64,000 nucleotides of DNA from Tropicimonas sp033101155 (GTDB lineage: Bacteria; Pseudomonadota; Alphaproteobacteria; Rhodobacterales; Rhodobacteraceae), in contig NZ_JAWMPX010000015.1 in the NCBI RefSeq assembly GCF_033101155.1, positions 1-64,000 of the forward strand, written 5' to 3'. Positions 1 to 6,819 of the stretch are shown here, piece after piece (the stretch's first letter is position 1; each line of letters starts with the position of its first letter). Both the position numbers and the translations under genes were made by a program. The notes under the pieces are model-generated. The model did not search any database. It had not been told where the DNA came from and saw nothing but the letters and a program-made list of their open reading frames with translations.

Positions 1-602
1 ACACCCGGCGTGCGTTCGGCGGCAAGCCGGTTCTTGATCACCTTGAGGGCCGTGTTGCCCATGCCGGTCTCTTCAACGGCCATGTGCGAGATCCGGTTCA
101 GGATCGCCGGCTCAAGCGCGACGGCGCGAATGCCTTCGACGAAGCTCTGCCGCGCGGCCATCGAGCAGAAGAGATATTGCCGCTGCGCCTCATGCGCAGC
201 CTCGACGGCCTCTTCCATGGTCGCGAACACGCCGTCGCCCAGCCCGGTGAAGCCGGTCTCGGAGAGCGCCTCGACATCCTCGGCCACGGTCTCGACGGCA
301 GGCAGCAGCGGCGGGTCGAGCTTTTCGCTCAGCGCCCGGGCGACGATCCCGCTCACCATCCCATCCTCCGCATCGACCTGCGGCTTTGCGGGGTACCAGC
401 AGCAGCGCTTCGAACCGGGCACGAAATCCGGTGTCGCGGCCTCGGCAGTCTCCGCGCCGAACCCGACCAGAAGGTCGGCGACAAGCTCGGCGGCGAGGCC
501 GGAGGAGCTGTCCTGTTCCAGTGCGGGCGGCTGGGACGCGGGGGCCTGTCCGAACCTGGCAAGGACCCGATCCACGGTGCTGGTGATTTCTGTGTCTTTC
601 AT
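1..602 (-). CDS. CoA-acylating aldehyde dehydrogenase, microcompartment type (C-terminus beyond window)
   Basis: Partial gene: only about the first 200 codons are inside the window. The visible protein has a short helical N-terminus (ITSTVDRVLARF), a linker, and then the start of an aldehyde dehydrogenase fold (FATMEEAVEAAHEAQRQYLF, followed by VEETGMGNTALKVIKN). This pattern is typical of the EutE/PduP/CutF aldehyde dehydrogenases that turn the toxic aldehyde into acyl-CoA inside a microcompartment. The N-terminal helix resembles the encapsulation peptides that direct cargo to the shell, which is inference. Two adjacent ATG codons (605 and 602) could serve as the start; a GGCGGAG sequence lies just upstream. 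It follows the DUF336 gene by only a few bases and is the last operon gene visible. The catalytic Cys lies outside the window. Confidence 0.85.
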   Translation of the reverse strand, partial: MKDTEITSTVDRVLARFGQAPASQPPALEQDSSSGLAAELVADLLVGFGAETAEAATPDFVPGSKRCCWYPAKPQVDAEDGMVSGIVARALSEKLDPPLLPAVETVAEDVEALSETGFTGLGDGVFATMEEAVEAAHEAQRQYLFCSMAARQSFVEGIRAVALEPAILNRISHMAVEETGMGNTALKVIKNRLAAERTPG

Positions 603-607
603 CATCT

Positions 608-1105
608 CTACTCCGCCTTCGGGCCCGCGCCCGCCTCATCAAATCTGTCGCCCAGGGCATGCCGGGCGATCTGTATATCTTCCTCCACTGTGCCACCGCT
701 GATGCCGATGGCTCCGCAGAGCATTCCGTTGCGGGCAATGGGCAGCCCGCCGCCAAAGATCACGACCCGCCCGCCCAGAGTCGCCTGCACGCCGAAGAGC
801 ATCCCACCGGGTTGCGCCAGCTGGCCCAGCTCATGGGTGCCCATGCGCAGTGCGGCCGCCGTCCAGGCCTTGTCGCTGGCCAGCTGCGCGGAGGCTGGCA
901 GGATGTCCGCCATCCGGTGAAACAGGATCTGCCGGCCCTGCCGGTCGGCGACAGAGATCGCCACCGGGACACCCATCGCGCGGGCCCGCGCCTCGGCGCG
1001 CGCCGCCAGCCCGACCGCCTCGGCGAGGGTGACATCGCCCCTGCCCTCGCGCGCCACGTCCAGCGCCTCGCTCAGAAGCCGGTCGATGATCTCAGCGGTC
1101 TGCAT
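608..1105 (-). CDS. GlcG/HbpS (DUF336) family protein, PduO C-terminal-like
   Basis: The 165-residue product matches the GlcG/HbpS/PduO-C family: residues AISVADRQGRQILFHRM, then ASDKAWTAAALRMGT and a glycine-rich end around IARNGMLCGAIGISGG. Members bind haem or cobalamin or have no known ligand, and copies are often found in propanediol and glycyl-radical microcompartment loci. The start at 1105 (MQTAEII) is preferred because an open frame further upstream would run into the EutN gene. It sits 22 bases after that gene and nearly touches the aldehyde dehydrogenase start, so it is part of the operon. Its biochemical job here cannot be read from sequence. Confidence 0.8.
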   Translation of the reverse strand: MQTAEIIDRLLSEALDVAREGRGDVTLAEAVGLAARAEARARAMGVPVAISVADRQGRQILFHRMADILPASAQLASDKAWTAAALRMGTHELGQLAQPGGMLFGVQATLGGRVVIFGGGLPIARNGMLCGAIGISGGTVEEDIQIARHALGDRFDEAGAGPKAE

Positions 1106-1127
1106 CCCGGTGTTCCTTCCGCGCGGT

Positions 1128-1394
1128 TCAGTGGATTTCGACCGTGTCGACAATGCCGACGATGCTCGCATCGGCGACCGAGCCATCGAGCGACTCTGTC
1201 ATCCGCGCCGCGCTGCTCGTGGTCACGATGACGGTCTCGCCATGTCCGGCGCCAACCGTGTCCACAGCGATCTCGGTGTAGCCGTCCGGCTCGGCATTCT
1301 CGTTCAGCCGTGCCACGATCAGCAGTTTGGAGCCCGAAAGGCTCGGGTCCTTGCTGGTGGACACCACAGTGCCGATCACGCGTCCCAGATGCAT
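1128..1394 (-). CDS. eutN: Microcompartment vertex protein, EutN/CcmL/PduN family (BMC-P)
   Basis: An 88-residue protein beginning MHLGRVIGTVVSTSKDPSL, with the family pattern GSKLLIVARL in the middle and an ending with VGIVDTVEI. EutN/CcmL proteins form pentamers that cap the twelve vertices of the polyhedral shell. The start at 1394 has a good AGGAGAG ribosome site; an in-frame upstream start would add 11 residues overlapping the flavoprotein gene and is less likely. Length is normal for the family. It lies between the flavoprotein and DUF336 genes, in the same direction, and is the only pentamer gene visible. Confidence 0.93.
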   Translation of the reverse strand: MHLGRVIGTVVSTSKDPSLSGSKLLIVARLNENAEPDGYTEIAVDTVGAGHGETVIVTTSSAARMTESLDGSVADASIVGIVDTVEIH

Positions 1395-1404
1395 CTGCCT
1401 CTCC

Positions 1405-2193
1405 TCATTCCCGAACGAGCCGCACATTGCGGGCCCGCAATTCTTCCGCCGCGAGCGGCGTAACCAGCACGCCGGGCGCTAGCCGCAGCGTCGCCGTGGC
1501 CACCGCCCTGGCCTCGTTCCAGCCAAAGACCTTCCGCTCGGATGCCGCCTCCGGCGCGACGGAGCGCACGGGGGCTGCGGCCTGCGTCGGCGCAACCGCC
1601 TCGGCCAGGCCAGAGGCCCAGACCAGTTCGACGCCAAGGCCTGCGAGACGGTCCAGCTGTCCCGCCTGCATCGCGCGATAGCCCTCCGAAGCCGCCCATC
1701 TCCGCGCCTGCCGTTCCCGGTTCCCCGGGCAGCAGCCATCACGCGCCGCGATGACCCGCATTCCCCGTTCCAGTGCGCCGCAGAGCAGGCCCGGCAGGGC
1801 GCTGTCGGTCAGCCCGCCGGCCACGCGCGCCGCCAGCGGCAGGCTCAGCGCGGGCACCAGCACCAGCGCGTTGCGCATCAGGCTTGTCTCGATCTCCTCC
1901 GGCGTGAGCGCAGCATCTGACGGGGCCGACGGTTCGACCCCGCCGGCCAGTTCGCGCAGCTGTTCTGCGCCGATCACTCCGCCGGCATCGGCGCTGCGAC
2001 GGATCTCCAGCCGCCAACCCCGGGCCGAGAGCCCCGCCAGCGCGGCCGTGGCCCCGCGCAGCCCCAGATCCGTCCCCGAGAGCAGCACCAGCGCCGAGCG
2101 CTGCCGCGCCCGCAGCCGCTCGACGATGCGGTCCGAGAGCAGGTCCAGCAGCGCCTTGTCCAGCAGTCGGTCGAGATCGGGGCGATTGCTCAT
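1405..2193 (-). CDS. Microcompartment-associated flavoprotein-like protein
   Basis: A 262-residue protein whose central part (NALVLVPALSLPLAARVAGG, then GLLCGALERGMRVIAARDG) follows the pattern of flavoprotein-family (Rossmann-like, FMN-binding) proteins found in choline, ethanolamine and glycyl-radical microcompartment operons. The redox role is unknown; recycling of a flavin or reactivation of a radical enzyme has been suggested for relatives, but that is not shown here. The ATG overlaps the stop of eutJ (ATGA), indicating translational coupling. The N-terminal 60 residues are Arg/Leu rich and helical. Identification rests on the central motif and on context. Confidence 0.7.
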   Translation of the reverse strand: MSNRPDLDRLLDKALLDLLSDRIVERLRARQRSALVLLSGTDLGLRGATAALAGLSARGWRLEIRRSADAGGVIGAEQLRELAGGVEPSAPSDAALTPEEIETSLMRNALVLVPALSLPLAARVAGGLTDSALPGLLCGALERGMRVIAARDGCCPGNRERQARRWAASEGYRAMQAGQLDRLAGLGVELVWASGLAEAVAPTQAAAPVRSVAPEAASERKVFGWNEARAVATATLRLAPGVLVTPLAAEELRARNVRLVRE

Positions 2194-3020
2194 GCCGCCC
2201 CCGGATACATGGCGATGCCCAGCGGCGTGACCAGAAGCGGTTCGGCCGGTTTGACCACCTGCTTGCCGGTCTGGTTGGCGAAGACGTCCTTGAACTCGCT
2301 GAAGGCACAGGCGCCGCCAACGACATGGATCGTGATGATTTCGGGGTAGTCGACCAGCACGCTGTTGACGATGGAGGCCATCTTGTCGACCACCGGCCGC
2401 ACCAGCGCGAAGACATCGCGTTCGCTGTCGGAATCGAGCTTCTCGGCCTCCGCTTCAGCAAAGGAGATCCGCTTGGCGCCAGCCAGGACCAGCGTCATAT
2501 GCGTGCCGCCCGTGGCCTCGTCAAAGGAGGCAAGCACCTCGCCATCGCGCAGCACGCTGATGCCGGTGGTCCCACCGCCAACATCGACCACGGCGCCGTC
2601 GCTGAGCCCGAGGAAGCGGGCGGCGGCGGTCGGTTCGTCGACAATCTCGGCCAGTTCGAAATCCGCTGCCTCGACGATATTGCCGATGGCGCGGGAGCTG
2701 CCCGGATGGATGCCCGGCGGGATGGCGGCGGCGGCGCGGGTCAGCTTGCGGCCAATGCGCTCTTCTAGCTCGTCCTTCATGTTGCGCACCGCATGCACGG
2801 CGCCCATGTAATCGACCACGATCCCGTCGCGCACAACGCTGGAGCGGTGGGTGATGCCGGCCACAGGGCGGTTCTGCACGTCCAGCACGGCCAGCACAAG
2901 ATTGGCGGTGCCGAGATCGACCCCGACCTTGAGCGGCCCATCGGCCCATTGCTCGATCGGCGCGACCGAACGGAAACGGATCAGCCCGGCGAACTCGCGC
3001 AATGTCAGCTCGGTATTCAT
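2190..3020 (-). CDS. eutJ: EutJ-type Hsp70-like chaperone
   Basis: A 276-residue actin/Hsp70-fold ATPase: phosphate-1 motif around VGVDLGTANLVLAVLD, the segment IVDEPTAAARFLGL, phosphate-2 motif VVDVGGGTTGISVL and adenosine motif HVVGGACAFSEF. These are the hallmarks of EutJ proteins of ethanolamine and glycyl-radical microcompartment loci, thought to act as chaperones or reactivators of the core enzyme. The start at 3020 (MNTELTL) follows a purine-rich AGAGGGGGA site and lies 17 bases after pduL; longer in-frame starts would overlap pduL. It is about as long as other EutJ proteins, which lack the Hsp70 substrate domain. Confidence 0.88.
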   Translation of the reverse strand: MNTELTLREFAGLIRFRSVAPIEQWADGPLKVGVDLGTANLVLAVLDVQNRPVAGITHRSSVVRDGIVVDYMGAVHAVRNMKDELEERIGRKLTRAAAAIPPGIHPGSSRAIGNIVEAADFELAEIVDEPTAAARFLGLSDGAVVDVGGGTTGISVLRDGEVLASFDEATGGTHMTLVLAGAKRISFAEAEAEKLDSDSERDVFALVRPVVDKMASIVNSVLVDYPEIITIHVVGGACAFSEFKDVFANQTGKQVVKPAEPLLVTPLGIAMYPGAA

Positions 3021-3037
3021 GGCATCCCCCTCTCGTC

Positions 3038-3703
3038 TCAGGCCTTGCGGATCCGGACCGTGTCGCCGTTCCTCAGCCCCAGCCCATTGGCCTCCTCGAC
3101 ATCTATATGCAGCTCCAGCGCCGAGGCTTCCGCGACGCGGATCGCGGTATGGTGCAGCACGCCGCCGCGCGCGCCCTCGGCCAGCACATCGACCTCGCAA
3201 CCATTGGCCAGCCCCAGCAGGGCGGCGGTTTCGGGCTGCATGTGAATGTGGCGCTGCGCGAGGATCATGCCGCGCTCCTTGCTCACCACGCCTTGCGGAC
3301 CGATGATCTCGAAGCCCGGTGTGTTCTCAAGCTCGCCGGACATGCGAACCGGCGGGTGAATGCCGAGCACGAAGCCATCGGCTTTCGAAATCTCGACCTG
3401 TGTCTCCTTGCGCAGCGGACCGAGCACGCGGACCTTGCCGATCTCGCCCTTGGGGCCGCGCAGGATCACCACCTCCTCGGCCGCATATTGGCCGGGTTGC
3501 TTGGACGCCTTCTTGCGGGTCAGCACGGCGCCGGGGCCGAACAGAGCGTCCATATCCTGTCGGGACAGATGGATATGCCGGTTGGACACGCCGACCGGGA
3601 CCAGCGAGGGGTCCGGCCCTTCCGCGATCTGCAGCGCGGCAGACCGGCCCTGTTCGAGCAATTCGGCGACAATCCGGTCAACCAGGGTTTCTGTGGCAGC
3701 CAT
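3038..3703 (-). CDS. pduL: Phosphate propanoyltransferase PduL
   Basis: 221 residues with the two PduL half-domains, each carrying a His-rich zinc site: VGVSNRHIHLS in the first and ILAQRHIHMQPE in the second. PduL exchanges CoA for phosphate on propanoyl- or acetyl-CoA, recycling CoA within the microcompartment and yielding an acyl-phosphate for ATP formation by a kinase. The N-terminal helix (ATETLVDRIVAELLEQ) has the form of an encapsulation peptide. Both zinc motifs are intact. The gene is separated from the upstream extended shell gene by 78 bases and followed closely by eutJ. Confidence 0.95.
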   Translation of the reverse strand: MAATETLVDRIVAELLEQGRSAALQIAEGPDPSLVPVGVSNRHIHLSRQDMDALFGPGAVLTRKKASKQPGQYAAEEVVILRGPKGEIGKVRVLGPLRKETQVEISKADGFVLGIHPPVRMSGELENTPGFEIIGPQGVVSKERGMILAQRHIHMQPETAALLGLANGCEVDVLAEGARGGVLHHTAIRVAEASALELHIDVEEANGLGLRNGDTVRIRKA

Positions 3704-3781
3704 CTTCCTGTCCTGTCTCTAGCGTTTCGTCTGTTCCGGTGGGTCGGCCGCCACGCCACCAAGCCGTGGCGGCCCCCCGGG

Positions 3782-4300
3782 TCAATGCGACGTCGGTTCG
3801 GGCTTGCGCGCCTGACGCGCCGGCGCTTTCTTGACGTCTTCGCTCTTCTTTGCCGGAGCGGGGCTTGCCGCAGCCGTCTCGGCGGCGGGCTTGGCCGCTG
3901 CCTCGGGCGCTGTCGGTTTTGCCGATGCCGTTTGCGCGGGCTTCGGCGCTTCGGGCTTCGCTTCAACCGGGGCGGGCTCCGGAGTGGGTTCCGGGGCGGG
4001 TTTGGCGGGCAGCCCCCGCGTCTCGTCGCCGGTGACCAGCCCGTCCAGCCCTTCGGCGGGGCGGGCGATGACCTTGGTGGCGATCACCTTGTTGACCCGG
4101 CTCGCGGCCATTTCCGCTGCGGCCACCGCCGCTTTCACGGCGCCAACCTCGCCCCGCAGCTTGACGGTCATCATGCCACCGCCCTTTGCTGACTCGTAGC
4201 CGACCAGTTCCACATTCGCGGCCTTCACCGCCGCATCCGCGGCTTCGACGGCAGCGACCAGTCCGACGGTTTCGATCAATCCCAGACTCAGCTGTGGCAT
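3782..4300 (-). CDS. Hexameric shell protein (BMC-H) with long Ala/Pro-rich tail
   Basis: Residues 1-85 form a canonical BMC-H domain (GLIETVGLVAAVEAADAAVK, later GEVGAVKAAVAAAE). After about residue 90 the protein continues for some 80 residues made almost only of Ala, Pro, Lys, Glu and Thr (for example PAPEPTPEPAPVEAKPEAP), ending in a basic stretch. BMC-H proteins tile the facets as hexamers; most are 90-100 residues, so this tail is an add-on that should project from the shell. A flexible, basic-ended tail could recruit cargo or contact membrane or DNA, which is inference. AGGAG precedes the start. It lies between the pduB-type gene and pduL. Confidence 0.9.
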   Translation of the reverse strand: MPQLSLGLIETVGLVAAVEAADAAVKAANVELVGYESAKGGGMMTVKLRGEVGAVKAAVAAAEMAASRVNKVIATKVIARPAEGLDGLVTGDETRGLPAKPAPEPTPEPAPVEAKPEAPKPAQTASAKPTAPEAAAKPAAETAAASPAPAKKSEDVKKAPARQARKPEPTSH

Positions 4301-4323
4301 GATGTGTCTCCTTGCTCAGACAA

Positions 4324-5142
4324 TCAGATGTAGGGCGTGGTCGAAGAGACCAGCGGGGCGGCGTCCAGCGTGCCCAAGAGCTGCTTGCCGACATCGCGCG
4401 CGGCCTGGATCGACTGGCGAACGGCGCCGGAATCCCCGCTGAAGGTGAAGATCACCTCGTTGGAGAAGCTCGTCCCCTTGGCCGGAGAGGCATAGCCCAC
4501 CGCCTCGACCGTCGCCGCCTTGGCCGCGGTATCCGCGAGCATGACGCCGATGGCGGCAGGTGCGCCGACGGTGATGCCGAAGGCTTGCCCCACGGGAGCG
4601 CCGAAGGCCTTGTTCAGCGCGAAGCTGGCGCGGGCGGTGTACTGGAATTCCAGATGCCCGGCCGACGAGCCATAGACATCGCCAAACGTGCGGTCGAGCT
4701 CGCTCAGCGTCACCTCGACGGCGCGGCGGGCGTCAGAGACGTCCTGCGCGCCGAAGAGGATCAGGCAGCCATGCCCGGCCCCGCCTTCGGTGTCGCGGGC
4801 CAGCTCGATCAGCACGACCTCGCTGTTGGTGGCCTTCACCGCCTCGTCGGCCGCGAAGATATGCGGGCCGGCGCCGGTGCGGGCACCGACGATACCGATG
4901 GAGCGGTATTTTTTGTCGATGCCCATCTGCTCGTGCAGCAACGGGTCGACATTGGCGATCACCATGCCGATCGTGTTGCCGATGGCGGTGCCCACGAACT
5001 CGGTCAATGCGCAGGGCTTGACCGGCGCGGGCGCCGCGGGAGCCTCGGCCACGGGCGCGGCAGGGGCTGCCGGGGCAGCGGAATCGCCACCCATCTTGCG
5101 GAGCACATCCCCCATCAGTTGTTCGACAAGATCGTCTTTCAT
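4324..5142 (-). CDS. pduB: Trimeric tandem-domain shell protein, PduB type (BMC-T)
   Basis: 272 residues with two fused BMC domains. Diagnostic stretches are LTEFVGTAIGNTIGMVIANV, KKYRSIGIVGARTGAGPHIF, TFGDVYGSSAGHLEFQYTAR and GTSFSNEVIFTFSGDSGAVR, all characteristic of PduB rather than EutL. The trimer forms facet tiles with a central pore that can gate metabolite flow. The first 20 residues form an amphipathic helix (DDLVEQLMGDVLRKMGG), then an Ala/Pro linker; in PduB this N-terminal extension links shell to enzyme core. An AAAGGAGG site precedes the ATG at 5142. It is 27 bases from the upstream BMC-H gene. Confidence 0.95.
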   Translation of the reverse strand: MKDDLVEQLMGDVLRKMGGDSAAPAAPAAPVAEAPAAPAPVKPCALTEFVGTAIGNTIGMVIANVDPLLHEQMGIDKKYRSIGIVGARTGAGPHIFAADEAVKATNSEVVLIELARDTEGGAGHGCLILFGAQDVSDARRAVEVTLSELDRTFGDVYGSSAGHLEFQYTARASFALNKAFGAPVGQAFGITVGAPAAIGVMLADTAAKAATVEAVGYASPAKGTSFSNEVIFTFSGDSGAVRQSIQAARDVGKQLLGTLDAAPLVSSTTPYI

Positions 5143-5169
5143 GACCGATCCTCCTTTGCGTGTCTTGGA

Positions 5170-5463
5170 TTACTCGGCGGCGACGGCGGCGGGGTGCGGC
5201 AGGATCCGCTCCACTTCCGTATGCGGCCGCGGGATGACATGGACCGAGGCCACGGTGCCAACCTTCTCGGCGGCAACCGCGCCCGCATCGGTGGCGGCCT
5301 TCACCGCGCCGACATCGCCACGCACCATCACGGTGACGAGGCCAGAGCCGATCTTTTCATAGCCGACCATGGTCACATTGGCCGATTTCACCATGGCGTC
5401 CGCGGCTTCGATCGCGCCGACGAGGCCTTTGGTTTCGACCATTCCCAGTGCTTCCTGTTGCAT
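5170..5463 (-). CDS. pduA: Hexameric shell protein, PduA/PduJ type (BMC-H)
   Basis: A 97-residue single BMC domain: EALGMVETKGLVGAIEAADA, then VGYEKIGSGLVTVMVRGDVG and the C-terminal VHVIPRPHTEVERILP found in PduA/PduJ/EutM hexamers. It is expected to be the main facet tile. The ATG at 5463 is chosen because AAGGAG lies six bases upstream; a GTG at 5481 would add six residues but has no good ribosome site. The gene starts the shell-protein block directly after the alcohol dehydrogenase. pduA and pduJ cannot be told apart from this sequence alone. Confidence 0.93.
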   Translation of the reverse strand: MQQEALGMVETKGLVGAIEAADAMVKSANVTMVGYEKIGSGLVTVMVRGDVGAVKAATDAGAVAAEKVGTVASVHVIPRPHTEVERILPHPAAVAAE

Positions 5464-5545
5464 CGTATTCTCCTTGCTCACGATGTTCCGATTTTCAGTA
5501 AGGTTCTGTAGAGTCTCAATATTTCCTGCGCTGACTCATCCTCCC

Positions 5546-6670
5546 TCATGCATGGCCCGCGATCTGGGCGAGCAAGTCTTCCAGCTCGTCCTGACGGGGC
5601 TTGCGTGGGTTGCTGGCCGTGCAGGCATCGGCCATGGCGGCCGCCGCGATCTCTGGTCGCCGGCGGCTGAGTTCGGTCAGATCGCATCCGGCGGCCTGCA
5701 GCGTGGCAGGCATGCCCAGATGTGCGTTGAGTTTCTCGATTTCGCGGATCAGCGCCCGGACACCGGCCCGGGTGCTCGGCACGTCGAGACCGAGATTGCG
5801 GGCGATGCGGGCATAGCGGCGCGCGGTGGCCGGCAGCTCGGCATTCCAGGCGATCAGATAGGGCAGCAGCAGCGCATTGCTGCGCCCATGCACCATGTGC
5901 ATCTGCGCGCCGAGCGCATGGGCCATGCCGTGATTGATCCCCAACCCGGCCGCGGTGAAGGCCAACCCGGCCAGACAGGAGCCCTGATGCATGGCATCGC
6001 GCGCTTCCATGTCGTCGCCATCGTCAAAGGCGCGCGGCAGAAAGGCAAAGGCCAACTCCAGCGCCTTCTCGGCGCAGGCATCGCTGAAATGGGTGGCGCC
6101 GGTGGACACAACCGCCTCGACGGCGTGGGTGATGACATCCATGCCGGTATCGGCGGTGACGCCGGCCAGAGCGGAACGGACCAGCTCCGGGTCCAGCAAG
6201 GCAATATCGGAAACCAATTCACTGGAAATAAGGGGAAACTTGCGACCCTTCGCAGGATCGGAGACGACCGCGAAGGCGGTGACCTCGGAGCCGGTGCCGC
6301 TGGTGGTCGGGATGGCGACGAGGCGGATCCGGCGCTCGGGCGCCATTTCGCGCAGGATCGCCAGCATCGCCTTGGCCGCATCGATGGGTGAACCGCCGCC
6401 CAGGCCGATCAGCACATCCGGCGCGAAAGCCCCGAACTGGCGGGCACCTGCGGACACGGTGTCGAGCGGGCTCTCGGGCACGGCCTCGGCAAAAACCTCG
6501 ACCTCGCAGCCGTCGAGATAGGAGCGCACACGCTCCAGCGCCCCGGAGGAAGCCATGAAGGTATCGGTCACGATCCCGATCCGCTGGCCGCGGAAATCCT
6601 GCAGACGCTCCAGCAATCCCGGGCCGAACACGATCTCGGTCTTTGGAAAGAAGCTGTTGTAGCGGGTCAT
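5546..6670 (-). CDS. Iron-containing alcohol dehydrogenase (PduQ-like)
   Basis: 374 residues of the group III iron-dependent alcohol dehydrogenase family: NAD-binding GLGGGSPIDAAKAM, TTSGTGSEVTAFAVV, and the metal-binding histidine region NHGMAHALGAQMHMVHG. In microcompartments this enzyme reduces the aldehyde to the alcohol and regenerates NAD+ for the aldehyde dehydrogenase, so the shell can keep a private cofactor pool. ATG at 6670 (MTRYNSFF) is the standard family start; upstream in-frame starts would extend into non-homologous sequence. It lies between the dehydratase gene (149-base gap) and the shell genes, in the same direction. Confidence 0.92.
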   Translation of the reverse strand: MTRYNSFFPKTEIVFGPGLLERLQDFRGQRIGIVTDTFMASSGALERVRSYLDGCEVEVFAEAVPESPLDTVSAGARQFGAFAPDVLIGLGGGSPIDAAKAMLAILREMAPERRIRLVAIPTTSGTGSEVTAFAVVSDPAKGRKFPLISSELVSDIALLDPELVRSALAGVTADTGMDVITHAVEAVVSTGATHFSDACAEKALELAFAFLPRAFDDGDDMEARDAMHQGSCLAGLAFTAAGLGINHGMAHALGAQMHMVHGRSNALLLPYLIAWNAELPATARRYARIARNLGLDVPSTRAGVRALIREIEKLNAHLGMPATLQAAGCDLTELSRRRPEIAAAAMADACTASNPRKPRQDELEDLLAQIAGHA

Positions 6671-6819
6671 CGGTGTTCCTGTGTTTCGGCCATGGGATGG
6701 GCGCAGAAGAGGTCCGGATCGCGGGCGCCGAGATGCGCCTTGGGAGGAGAGCACCCGGGCGACGCGACCGGAGACGGATCCCGCGGGGAAAGGGACACCC
6801 CGCGAGACCGAGAGCTGGA

